This document shows, in pieces, positions 1 to 9,055 of a stretch of 32,572 nt of DNA. The notes beneath the pieces were generated by a model. That model was not told the origin of the DNA. It saw only the letters and a program-made list of their open reading frames with translations, and searched no databases. Numbering within the stretch: the stretch's first letter is position 1; every line of letters starts with the position of its first letter. The translations under genes were made by a program, and so were the position numbers. Source of the stretch: an uncultured Planctomycetia bacterium (GTDB taxonomy: Bacteria; Planctomycetota; Phycisphaerae; FEN-1346; JAACEH01); contig CAIYVX010000039.1 of the NCBI GenBank assembly GCA_903929765.1, positions 1-32,572 of the forward strand. Reading direction: 5' to 3'.

Positions 1-1
1 C

Positions 2-418
2 ACCCCCCTCGTATTGGCAGCGTTATTTGCGATGGCCGCGATCATGTTATGGCGGGGACACCCGAAAGGGTTAACCGCACTACTGTTCGCTTTCGCCGCC
101 TCCATCACGGCACCAACAGCCCCAGTTGTTCTAGGCATCGCCATCATGATTTTACAAGGAACGCCATTACCAAGAATACCTCTTTTCGAAGCATGCGAAC
201 TTTTCCTCGTAATTCTGGGCTCGGTACTGTTGTGGTTGTCCTTATTCTACACTCTTACCGGCAAATACCAGCTAGCCGGGAGGTTTTGCAAGGTCGCCGG
301 GTACTCATTGCTGGTGTTCTTTGGCATTGGCGTAATTATGATCATTGTCGGCGAAGACTTGGCCACTATCCCACCTTCAACACACGACTCGGTCGGGAAA
401 CCGCCCGAATTGACCTGA
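2..418 (+). CDS. Unrecognised multi-span membrane protein, 3' end only
   Basis: The reading frame is open to the left edge of the window, so the start is missing; a TTG at 14 is in frame but has no reason to be the true start. The visible 138 residues contain about four hydrophobic stretches, roughly residues 4-18, 22-52, 60-85 and 95-118, and a short polar tail ending at a TGA. No family motif was recognised. The gene is less GC-rich than its neighbours and uses third positions of all kinds (TTA, CTA, GCA, GTT), unlike the C-ending codons of the + strand genes to its right, so it may be of different origin. The function is unknown; that it is an integral membrane protein is fairly safe if the frame is real. 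Confidence 0.5.
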   Translation, partial: TPLVLAALFAMAAIMLWRGHPKGLTALLFAFAASITAPTAPVVLGIAIMILQGTPLPRIPLFEACELFLVILGSVLLWLSLFYTLTGKYQLAGRFCKVAGYSLLVFFGIGVIMIIVGEDLATIPPSTHDSVGKPPELT

Positions 419-440
419 CCTTTTCCCCAGCTGCGCTGTT

Positions 441-475
441 CCTTTAGCCTTAAGCCTTAGGCCTTAAGCCTTTTA
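441..475 (+). repeat. Short CCTTAAG-type repeat after the first gene
   Basis: Three near-copies of the heptamer AGCCTTA lie in a row just downstream of the partial membrane gene and are followed by TTTT. It resembles in style the CTGAAGTCTGAAGCCTG repeats seen elsewhere in the window, but it is a different sequence. No strong hairpin can be drawn. Confidence 0.35.
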
Positions 476-499
476 CTGCCTGCCCTTTCCGAAAAATAC

Positions 500-528
500 T
501 TGAATTTTTGACCATTCCGCCGTATCCT
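500..528 (+). promoter_or_regulatory. Candidate sigma-70-type promoter for rpsU
   Basis: TTGAAT (500-505) and TATCCT (523-528) are separated by 17 bases, which places a start site near 535 and a leader of about 70 bases before rpsU. A second TTGACC at 508-513 has no good -10 partner. The call rests on sequence alone. Confidence 0.4.
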
Positions 529-603
529 ATGGGCTTCAGTTCGGGCCTGTTGTCCCGACTGGTCACTTGTTCCCGTTGTCTTTGGAGAGGAAGCGAACCG
601 TAC

Positions 604-792
604 ATGATCAAAATTCGATCCCGCGGCGGCGAATCCGTTGAGCAGATGCTCAAGCGTTTCAAAAAACTCTGTGAGAAGGAAGGCTTGGTCCGCGACATCA
701 AGCGCAAGGCCTATTACGAAAAGCCCAGCGAACGCAATCGCCGCGACGCCCGCAAGAGCCGCAAGGTTGCCTCCACTGCGCTTCACGCGTAA
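604..792 (+). CDS. rpsU: 30S ribosomal protein bS21
   Basis: A 62-residue basic protein matching bS21 over its length, with the typical core GESVEQMLKRFKKLCEKEG followed by an Arg/Lys-rich tail containing RRDARKSRK. In the known family this protein sits on the platform of the small subunit near the 3' end of 16S rRNA and helps initiation. The ATG at 604 was chosen because the conserved N-terminus MIKIR begins there and GGAGAGG lies at 584-590; the frame stays open upstream to an ATG at 508, but that extension matches nothing in the family. The ABC ATPase gene follows closely and may be co-transcribed. Confidence 0.95.
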   Translation: MIKIRSRGGESVEQMLKRFKKLCEKEGLVRDIKRKAYYEKPSERNRRDARKSRKVASTALHA

Positions 793-826
793 GAAACCGT
801 ACCACCGCGCCCGGGGAGACACTCGC

Positions 827-1687
827 TTGGAGCCAACGCCCGCTGCCGAGACCAACCGTCTCGTCAAGGTCTACACCGATTTCTGGGGCCGACCGCGCGT
901 CCATGCCCTCACCGGCCTGGACCTCGTCATTCACACCGGCGAAATTTTCGGTCTCCTCGGGCCCAACGGCTCCGGCAAAACCACCACCATGAAGCTGCTC
1001 CTCGGCCTCCTCCACCCCACGCGCGGTACCGTCAAAGTCCTCGGCCGCCCCGCCGACGACGTCCAGAAAAATCGCGAAATCGGCTATCTCCCTGAAGAAA
1101 GCTACCTCTACCCCTTCCTCACCGGCGAAGAAACCCTCCGCTTCTACGGCCGCCTCTTCGGCCTGCGCGGCCGCGAACTCGACCGCCGCGTCTCCGACCT
1201 CCTCGACCTCGTCCGCCTCGACGTCCGCGCCCGCAAGCGCACCCTCAAGGAATATTCCAAGGGCATGAGCCGCCGCATCGGCCTGGCCCAGGCCCTCATC
1301 AACGACCCCAAGTTCGTCCTCCTCGACGAACCGACCACCGGCCTCGACCCCGTCGGCACCCGCGAAATCAAAGACCTGATTATCTCCATGAAGGCTCAAG
1401 GCCGCACGGTGCTGATGAGCTCGCACCTGCTGGCCGACGTCGAGGACGTTTGCGACCGCATCGCCATCCTCGTCCGCGGCCAGATGCGAGAACTCGGCAG
1501 CGTCAAAGAATTGCTCCTCGTCCGCGACATCATGCAACTTCGCGCCCGCAACGTCAGTCCCGAACTTACCGCCGCCGCCGGCAAGCTGCTCGCCGACTCG
1601 GGCGCCACCGACGTCGAAATTTCCCATCCCCGCATGACGCTCGAAGAACTCTTCCTCCGCGTCATCGCCGAGGATCGGTCGAACTGA
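827..1687 (+). CDS. ABC-2 type transporter ATP-binding protein
   Basis: A 286-residue ABC ATPase that would energise the membrane partner encoded next. Walker A is GPNGSGKT at about residues 45-52, the signature is the degenerate YSKGM at about 142-146, Walker B is LLDEP at about 164-168 and the switch histidine is in SSH near 200. These are standard for the drug/NatA/GldA-like branch with ABC-2 permeases. TTG at 827 is the preferred start: GGGGAG at 813-818 lies 8 bases upstream, and the frame further up overlaps rpsU with no family resemblance. The substrate cannot be told. It probably forms one operon with the permease at 1767 and the helical protein at 4033. Confidence 0.93.
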   Translation: MEPTPAAETNRLVKVYTDFWGRPRVHALTGLDLVIHTGEIFGLLGPNGSGKTTTMKLLLGLLHPTRGTVKVLGRPADDVQKNREIGYLPEESYLYPFLTGEETLRFYGRLFGLRGRELDRRVSDLLDLVRLDVRARKRTLKEYSKGMSRRIGLAQALINDPKFVLLDEPTTGLDPVGTREIKDLIISMKAQGRTVLMSSHLLADVEDVCDRIAILVRGQMRELGSVKELLLVRDIMQLRARNVSPELTAAAGKLLADSGATDVEISHPRMTLEELFLRVIAEDRSN

Positions 1688-1721
1688 TCCGTGTCGTTGT
1701 TTATTCTTGCTGTTGCCGTTC

Positions 1722-1751
1722 CTTTTAATTTTGAATTTTTAATTTTTAATT
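1722..1751 (+). repeat. AT-rich 7-bp tandem array (module L)
   Basis: Tandem TTTTTAA-like heptamers between the ABC ATPase and permease genes. Similar arrays lie at 8389, 10850, 24147, 27533 and 32324, always T-rich on the + strand. Confidence 0.6.
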
Positions 1752-1766
1752 CCCTCGGACTCGCCG

Positions 1767-3731
1767 ATGCCCACTCGCCCCAGCCCCCAACCTCCCGCCC
1801 CGCCCCGCCCCGTTCTCCTCCCCTTTCTGCGCGGCCTGGCCGACGATCTGCTCCACTTTTCCCCCGCCCGCCTCTGGACCGTCGCCCGCCTGGCCACCAG
1901 CGAAGCCCTGCGTCTGCGCGTCCTCGGCCTCGTCCTCCTCGGCCTCGTCGCCGTCATCCTCGCCGACCTCAGCACGCGCCGCTTCGACCCCGTCTTCGAC
2001 ACCATGCCCAGCCTCATCCACCTCGCCGAAATCATCATCACCGTCGCCACCCTGGCCCTGGCCATTTTCCTTTCCACCTACAGCCTGCCGCGCGAACTCA
2101 CCTCCAAAACCATTTTCGGTCTGGTCACCAAACCCGTCTCCCGCCTCGAAATCGTCGGCGGCAAAATGCTCGCCCTCGTCGTCGTCCTTTTCATCATCAC
2201 CTTCTCCCTCGGCGCCCTCTCCTGGGGCTACTTTGAAATCCGCGCCCGCCAGATTCAATCCCTTGCCGGCCGGGAATGGAAACTCCAACAGGACAACGAA
2301 AACCTGCCCGACCTGCTCCGCCGGGAACAGTCCTACCGCCTGCCCACCGACATCGGCGGTTCCGCCCTTCAGCACATCGCCGATTTCGGCCCGCTTCAGG
2401 CCGCCGTTTACCAGACCCCGTCCGACCCTCTGACCGTCGTCAGTTTCCCCTCCTCCACCTCGACCGAATGGCTCACCGGCTATCCCGGCCACCGGGCCAA
2501 CTGGGGCTTCGACGACCTCCCGGTCGACGATTTTGCCGCCGGCAAAGTCCACGTTCTCTTTCAGGTGGCCTTCCCGGAGAGGGTCCGTCAGGACGAAACA
2601 CTCAGGTTCCTCGGTCTCCCGGGCGTCACGGACACCCCGCCCGAGTCCGCCCGCCAGGTCGAAGTCCGCCTCCACGACGAACTCAGCAACTCCAATTGGT
2701 CCGACACTTTCCTTCTCGGCCCCGACGGCAAACTCGACCTCGCCATTCCGCCCCCCGGACCGAATTCCCGTTTCACTTATAGCGGCGGCCGGCTCTGGAT
2801 CACCCTTTGCGGCGCCGGCGGACCCGCCGCCACGCGCCTCGGCGTCCGCGACGACAGTTGCACCATCCGGTCCGGCGACCACACCTTCTCCTCGCCCTGC
2901 GGCCTCCGCCTGGTCGCCCCCTTCAACTTGAACAAGTATTGGGTCGGTGGCGGCGGCGAAACCTCCCTGCTCCTCGCCCGCACCAGGTTCCCCGCCCTCT
3001 CCTCCGGCCGCTTCGGACCAGCCGGCGCCGCCGTTCAGGTCGATGTCGCCTTGCCCTCGGCCACCAACATCCCCCCCGACGCCCGAGTCGGCATCACCGT
3101 CGTCAACGAATCCTCCGGCCAAACCAAAATCGCCACCTTCCGCCCTGAGCGCGGCGCCGCCGCCCTCGTCCCCCTCGACCGCGATTTCTGCTCCGGCGGT
3201 CCCCTGGCCGTCTACGTTTACTCCCGCAGCCCCGCCGTCGAAGTCGGCCTGGCCCCCGAAAGCATCCGCCTCCTCGTCGGCGACCAGCCCTTCTTCGCCA
3301 ACTGGGCCAAAGATCTGGCCATGATCTGGCTCGCCGCCTGCGCCATCGCCGCCATCGGCGTCGCCCTCAGCACCGTCGCCGGCTGGCAGGTCGCCAGCCT
3401 CATGACCGCCGTCCTCCTCCTCGTCGCCAACGTCTGGCTCCCCATCATCCATTCCGTCGAACGTTACGGCGTCCTCCAGTCCCTCCACCTCGGCTCCGCC
3501 ACCAGCCGCCAACTCTCCGAAGCCTACAAAACCCTCTTCGGCTTCCTCGGCCTGCTCCTGCCCGACATGGCCAAACTCGATTACGGCAACCTGGTCGCCT
3601 CCGGCGTCGCCGCCCCGCTCTCCGCCCTCACCGCCCTGCCCGCCGGCGCCCTCTGGCACGTCGCCCTTTATTCCCTGGCCCTGGTCCTGCTCGGCTACAT
3701 CTTCTTCCGCCTCCGGGAGGTCGCCAGATGA
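1767..3731 (+). CDS. ABC-2 type transporter permease with large extracytoplasmic insert
   Basis: A 654-residue membrane protein. A Pro-rich N-terminus is followed by hydrophobic segments near residues 51-69, 84-105 and 130-155, then about 350 residues of mostly polar sequence rich in beta-type stretches, then three more membrane segments near 516-536, 540-565 and 628-648. The sequence ELTSKTIFGLVTKPVSR (about 110-126) just before the third segment is the cytoplasmic motif typical of ABC-2 permeases of the exporter type. It follows its ATPase by about 80 bases, so the two likely make an efflux system. The long middle domain presumably lies outside the inner membrane; its role and the substrate are unknown. 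Confidence 0.85.
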   Translation: MPTRPSPQPPAPPRPVLLPFLRGLADDLLHFSPARLWTVARLATSEALRLRVLGLVLLGLVAVILADLSTRRFDPVFDTMPSLIHLAEIIITVATLALAIFLSTYSLPRELTSKTIFGLVTKPVSRLEIVGGKMLALVVVLFIITFSLGALSWGYFEIRARQIQSLAGREWKLQQDNENLPDLLRREQSYRLPTDIGGSALQHIADFGPLQAAVYQTPSDPLTVVSFPSSTSTEWLTGYPGHRANWGFDDLPVDDFAAGKVHVLFQVAFPERVRQDETLRFLGLPGVTDTPPESARQVEVRLHDELSNSNWSDTFLLGPDGKLDLAIPPPGPNSRFTYSGGRLWITLCGAGGPAATRLGVRDDSCTIRSGDHTFSSPCGLRLVAPFNLNKYWVGGGGETSLLLARTRFPALSSGRFGPAGAAVQVDVALPSATNIPPDARVGITVVNESSGQTKIATFRPERGAAALVPLDRDFCSGGPLAVYVYSRSPAVEVGLAPESIRLLVGDQPFFANWAKDLAMIWLAACAIAAIGVALSTVAGWQVASLMTAVLLLVANVWLPIIHSVERYGVLQSLHLGSATSRQLSEAYKTLFGFLGLLLPDMAKLDYGNLVASGVAAPLSALTALPAGALWHVALYSLALVLLGYIFFRLREVAR

Positions 3732-3886
3732 TCTCCACCCGCGTTGTTGCTGTTGCCTTCTCTACTCTCTCCTGTTCTACTGCTCTCCTGTTCTCGGCCG
3801 CAACGCGGTCGAGTGAGGGGTTAGCTCTCCACCGCCCAAAAAATGAAAATCGAATCAGCCTATTTTCATCAACTTGCAATCCGTCC

Positions 3887-3926
3887 TTCATGATTGGATA
3901 TTGGGTGTTGGATATTGGATATTCGC
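3887..3926 (+). repeat. Module I copy 1: TTGGATATT direct-repeat element
   Basis: A 40-bp element starting TTCATGATTGG and ending GGATATTCGC, built from imperfect direct repeats of TTGGATATT and not from a hairpin. Four copies of identical length occur in the window (also 8988, 14222, 21621), all in this orientation. Confidence 0.8.
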
Positions 3927-3940
3927 TTTTTCTGCCTCTT

Positions 3941-3993
3941 CTTCACCCCTCTCCCTTGGGAGAGGGTGGCCCTTCAGGGCCGGGTGAGGGGTT
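3941..3993 (+). repeat. Module A copy 1: three-stem palindromic repeat
   Basis: Outer arms ACCCCTC and GAGGGGT enclose two hairpins, CTCTCCC-TT-GGGAGAG and GGCCCTTCAGGGCC, so the element can fold as a three-way junction. Seven copies occur in the window. The second hairpin differs between copies by paired changes. Confidence 0.85.
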
Positions 3994-4032
3994 TAGGCCA
4001 ACAACCATCCGCCTCATGCAGGAGGCTGAAAA

Positions 4033-5184
4033 ATGAGCACCCTGCGAAGCCGCGCCGCTCTCATCCTCTCCGCCCTCGCCCTCATAATCGCCATCCATTA
4101 CCTCATTGACCGCCGCCTCGAACCCGGACGCCTCGAACTCCTCGGCCAGCGGGCCGACCTCCCGCGCGCCCTCCTTCATGCCGCCGAATATGGTTCCGCC
4201 CGCGCCGCCGGAGACCAGCCGCGCTTCGCCCCCGGAGAGCAGCACTTCGACGTCGCCGACATGCCCGCCCGTCTCGCCGCCTTCACCCTCGGCGGCCTGC
4301 GCGGCTTCTTCGCCATCTATCTCTGGAGCGAAGCCGAGAACCAGAAAAACCAACGCCTCCACGAAGACCTCATCGACAAATATTATCGCATCGTCGATCT
4401 CCAGCCCGACTACCCCTCCGTCTGGGACTTCCACGCCTGGAACATGGCCTGGAACGTCTCCGTCCAGTGGTCCACCACCGAGCGCCGCTACGAATGGGTC
4501 CGCCACGGCATCGACTTCCTCCGCGAGGGCATCCGCCGCAATCCCCGCTCCGTCACCCTTCTGGAAACCATGGGCCGCATCTACAAAGAAAAGTGCGCCC
4601 AGGCCTTCAATCCCGCCGACCGCGCCTATTTCTCCGACCACTGTCTGGCCGATGACGGCGCCCCGCCACTCCTCCTAGCCTACCAGTATTACGACCGCGC
4701 CCGCAAGGTCATGGACGAAACCGGCCAGAACGACGCCGTCTATTCCCGCCTCGTCGTCAGCCAGCAACCATGCTTCGCCCTGAACGAATACGCCAAGCTC
4801 ATCACCACCCAGGCCCTCGACCAGCTCGCAGCCGCCGCCCAGGCCCAACTCGCCGGCCGGCCCGCCGACGCCGAAAAGCTCCTCGCCGCCGGACGCCAAT
4901 CACTCCAGCACGCCCGCCGCCTCTGGAACACCACCGTCATCGAATGGAACAAGGAACACGAACGCTTCGCCGAGGACACCAACGCCGTCCGCTTCGGCGA
5001 CGGCGCCCAACTCGCCGCCACCATCATGGCCGACCCCCAATGGGACACCGCTCTCCAGCCCGCCTACCTCCGCGACCACACCAAAGACCTCGCCGCCCGC
5101 ATCCAGTCCGCCCAACTCTTCGACCTCCTCGTCGCCCCGCAACAATACCAACTCCCCCCGCCCGGCGCCCGCTACGGCCCGTGA
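4033..5184 (+). CDS. Membrane-anchored tetratricopeptide-like helical protein
   Basis: A 383-residue protein with one N-terminal hydrophobic helix (about residues 8-25) and a mostly helical remainder. Sequence such as YRIVDLQPDYPSVWDFHAWN (about 117-136) and the later Ala-rich paired helices look like tetratricopeptide-type repeats. I recall similar proteins encoded beside ABC-2 permeases in planctomycetes, without known function. The start is firm: AGGAGG at 4020-4025 precedes the ATG by 7 bases. Its position after the ATPase and permease suggests an accessory role in the exporter, for example a periplasm-facing scaffold; that is inference. Confidence 0.7.
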   Translation: MSTLRSRAALILSALALIIAIHYLIDRRLEPGRLELLGQRADLPRALLHAAEYGSARAAGDQPRFAPGEQHFDVADMPARLAAFTLGGLRGFFAIYLWSEAENQKNQRLHEDLIDKYYRIVDLQPDYPSVWDFHAWNMAWNVSVQWSTTERRYEWVRHGIDFLREGIRRNPRSVTLLETMGRIYKEKCAQAFNPADRAYFSDHCLADDGAPPLLLAYQYYDRARKVMDETGQNDAVYSRLVVSQQPCFALNEYAKLITTQALDQLAAAAQAQLAGRPADAEKLLAAGRQSLQHARRLWNTTVIEWNKEHERFAEDTNAVRFGDGAQLAATIMADPQWDTALQPAYLRDHTKDLAARIQSAQLFDLLVAPQQYQLPPPGARYGP

Positions 5185-5212
5185 GCCGTTGCTATTTCTT
5201 CTCCTTTTGAAG

Positions 5213-5231
5213 CCCCCAGCACTGCTGGGGG
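5213..5231 (+). repeat. Module B copy 1: CCCCCAGCA-N-TGCTGGGGG hairpin
   Basis: A perfect 9-bp inverted repeat around one variable base, flanked on the left by TTGAAG and on the right by GAYGC and then TTTCTT. Seven copies occur; the central base is C, T, T, A, C, T, C from left to right across the window. Confidence 0.9.
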
Positions 5232-5464
5232 ACGCCGTTTCTTTTTCTGTTTCTGCCGTTTCTTTTTCTGTTGTTGCCGCGTCAGAAATATGAGGACCGA
5301 AGATAAAGGCATTACCTTATAGGGTGCGGCTCAAGATTACCGGACTAAGACGCCGATGAGAACGTTGGGTATGCGGCTCATTTAGCAGGCTTATGCATGA
5401 TGTCGCCAAAATAACAACCTCGCCCGATGGGATGGTTTTAGTTTTTGTGCCACTTCATTAAGGA

Positions 5465-5481
5465 CTGAAGTCTGAAGCCTG
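5465..5481 (+). repeat. CTGAAGTCTGAAGCCTG element (module K)
   Basis: Tandem CTGAAG(T/C) units. Related copies are at about 11690-11719 (two in a row) and 31181-31195, all in the same orientation. Confidence 0.55.
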
Positions 5482-5500
5482 CCGTTAATAAATTTTTCGC

Positions 5501-5529
5501 TTGCCCCCCGGCCCTCAACCCTGTATTAG
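5501..5529 (+). promoter_or_regulatory. Possible hppA promoter
   Basis: TTGCCC (5501-5506) and TATTAG (5524-5529) are separated by 17 bases. Each box matches only in part, so this is tentative. Confidence 0.3.
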
Positions 5530-5587
5530 TGGTGTGCTTTTCCGGGTCGTCTCGTTCCAATCACTGTTCTAGCGGAGGATTCCTACT

Positions 5588-8248
<2,661 letters not shown>

Positions 8249-8251
<3 letters not shown>

Positions 8252-8277
8252 GGTGGCTGCTTGCCGCCACGCTGTGG
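8249..8277 (+). repeat. Module C copy 1, abutting hppA
   Basis: TAGGGTGGCTGCTTGCCGCC followed by ACGC. The opening TAG is the hppA stop codon. The hairpin pairs GTGGC with GCCAC; this copy lacks the usual CCGTTTTCCGC tail. Confidence 0.75.
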
Positions 8278-8283
8278 TATAAT
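8275..8283 (+). promoter_or_regulatory. Extended -10 promoter element upstream of rsfS
   Basis: TGGTATAAT is a perfect extended -10 (TGN-TATAAT). No good -35 is visible at 16-18 bases. It sits at the right edge of the module C copy, so the repeat may have brought or preserved it. A start near 8290 would put the hairpin at 8297-8325 in the leader. Confidence 0.4.
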
Positions 8284-8296
8284 GTCTGTGCTTTTC

Positions 8297-8325
8297 GCAG
8301 GGGCACCCCTCGTGGGGTGCCCTGC
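8297..8325 (+). terminator. Strong GC hairpin after hppA, possible terminator or leader structure
   Basis: GCAGGGGCACCCC pairs with GGGGTGCCCTGC (12 pairs, one bulged G) around a TCGT loop. It is followed by TGTTGTTACC, not by a clean T run, so intrinsic termination is uncertain. It could equally be another hairpin module. Confidence 0.4.
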
Positions 8326-8351
8326 TGTTGTTACCGTTGTTTCTTTTGAAG

Positions 8352-8370
8352 CCCCCAGCATTGCTGGGGG
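8352..8370 (+). repeat. Module B copy 2
   Basis: Central base T; flanked by TTTTGAAG on the left and GCGCTGTTTCTTC on the right. It lies between two + genes. Confidence 0.9.
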
Positions 8371-8388
8371 GCGCTGTTTCTTCTTTTT

Positions 8389-8423
8389 TCTTTTAATTTT
8401 TAATTTTTAACTTTTAATTTTTT
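8389..8423 (+). repeat. AT-rich 7-bp tandem array (module L)
   Basis: TTTTTAA heptamers directly upstream of the rsfS ribosome site. Confidence 0.6.
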
Positions 8424-8424
8424 A

Positions 8425-8439
8425 CGGAGATTCGCTATT
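8425..8439 (+). promoter_or_regulatory. Ribosome site and ATT initiation codon of rsfS
   Basis: CGGAGA, then 7 bases, then ATT. The spacing is ideal for initiation. ATT starts are rare and best known in infC, where they allow IF3 to regulate its own synthesis. Confidence 0.6.
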
Positions 8440-8847
8440 CGTAGCCGTGACCTCGCCATCGCTCTTGCCCGCATTGCCGCCGAGAACCGCTGCCGCGACA
8501 TCGTCGTCCTCAACCTGGGCGACGCCAGTCCCGTCACCGACTTTTTCGTCGTCGCCACCGGCACCAGCGCCCGCCAACTCCGCACCGTCGTCACCAAAAT
8601 GAAGGAATACGTCCGCGACGAGTTGGGCGAAAAATCTCCCAGCCTCGAAGGCCTCGCCTCTGACCGCTGGGTCCTCCTCGACCTCTTCGACGTCGTCGTC
8701 CACGTCTTCGCCCCCGACGCCCGCGACTTCTACGCCCTTGAACTCCTCTGGGGCGACGTTCCCCACCTCGATTGGCAAAAAGGCTACCACCCGACCGGGA
8801 CCGTCGAGGAACCCGAACCAGTTTGGTCCGACCCCGACGATGAGTAA
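8437..8847 (+). CDS. rsfS: Ribosomal silencing factor RsfS, apparent ATT start
   Basis: A 136-residue member of the RsfS/Iojap family, which binds uL14 on the 50S subunit and blocks subunit joining when nutrients are short. The family core is complete: IVVLNLGDASPVTDFFVVAT, then SDRWVLLDLFDVVVHVF and YALELLW. The frame has no ATG, GTG, TTG or CTG between the in-frame TAA at 8401 and the conserved helix SRDLAIALARIA. The best start is ATT at 8437, which lies 7 bases after GGAG (8426-8429) and gives a normal family length. The first internal ATG (8599) would remove half of the domain. A sequencing error at the start codon is the main alternative. Confidence 0.88.
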   Translation: MRSRDLAIALARIAAENRCRDIVVLNLGDASPVTDFFVVATGTSARQLRTVVTKMKEYVRDELGEKSPSLEGLASDRWVLLDLFDVVVHVFAPDARDFYALELLWGDVPHLDWQKGYHPTGTVEEPEPVWSDPDDE

Positions 8848-8852
8848 AACGG

Positions 8853-8890
8853 GTAGGTCGGGTCAACAGACCCGACATCCGCTTGCCGTT
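8853..8890 (+). repeat. Module D copy 1: GTCGGGTC hairpin
   Basis: Opening GTAGG, an 8-bp stem GTCGGGTC-AACA-GACCCGAC (8857-8876), then CCGCTTGCCGTT. The 3' tail is shared with module C although the hairpin is unrelated. Confidence 0.8.
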
Positions 8891-8900
8891 GTTGTTTCTT

Positions 8901-8955
8901 CTTCACCCCTCCCCCTTGGGGGAGGGTGGCCGCTTTTGCGGCCGGGTGAGGGGTT
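8901..8955 (+). repeat. Module A copy 2
   Basis: The first hairpin is CTCCCCC-TT-GGGGGAG and the second GGCCGC-TTTT-GCGGCC. Both differ from copy 1 by paired substitutions. Confidence 0.85.
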
Positions 8956-8987
8956 AACGCTGCAAACCGTCCGCACCGGAATCTGAC

Positions 8988-9027
8988 TTCATGATTAGAT
9001 ATTGAGTGTTGGATATTGGATATTCGC
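8988..9027 (+). repeat. Module I copy 2
   Basis: 40 bp with one substitution (GATTAGATATT). It is preceded by CGGAATCTGAC, as in copy 3. It contributes a false upstream start to the argS frame. Confidence 0.8.
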
Positions 9028-9055
9028 CGTTTTTCTTTCCGTTGGTGCTACTGAA

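Larger units (their letters stand above)
3732..4032. other. Gene-free stretch between permease and helical protein gene
   Basis: About 300 bases without a convincing gene. The first 150 bases are unremarkable and pyrimidine-rich; then come one copy of module I (3887-3926) and one of module A (3941-3993). AGGAGG at 4020-4025 is the ribosome site of the next gene. Confidence 0.6.
5185..5587. other. Gene-free stretch upstream of hppA
   Basis: About 400 bases. It contains module B (5213-5231), a T-rich linker, about 170 bases of more balanced composition from 5285 to 5455 in which I see no gene or known RNA, a CTGAAGTCTGAAGCCTG repeat at about 5465-5481, and the likely hppA promoter and ribosome site at its right end. 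Confidence 0.6.

Noticed and set aside
508-603. Upstream ATG extension of rpsU
   Set aside because: The extra 32 residues match nothing in bS21, and the ATG at 604 gives the standard length.
8437-8847. rsfS as a frameshifted pseudogene starting from a GTG at 8447 in another frame
   Set aside because: The conserved domain is continuous in one frame from 8443 to the stop, so no frameshift is needed; only the start codon is unusual.
9002-9055. N-terminal extension of argS, and similar ones for aroDE (14229), panE (26272), trpB (17813) and ppk (23915)
   Set aside because: The added residues are translations of repeat modules; family N-termini, and in trpB, panE and ppk a ribosome site, support the shorter starts.
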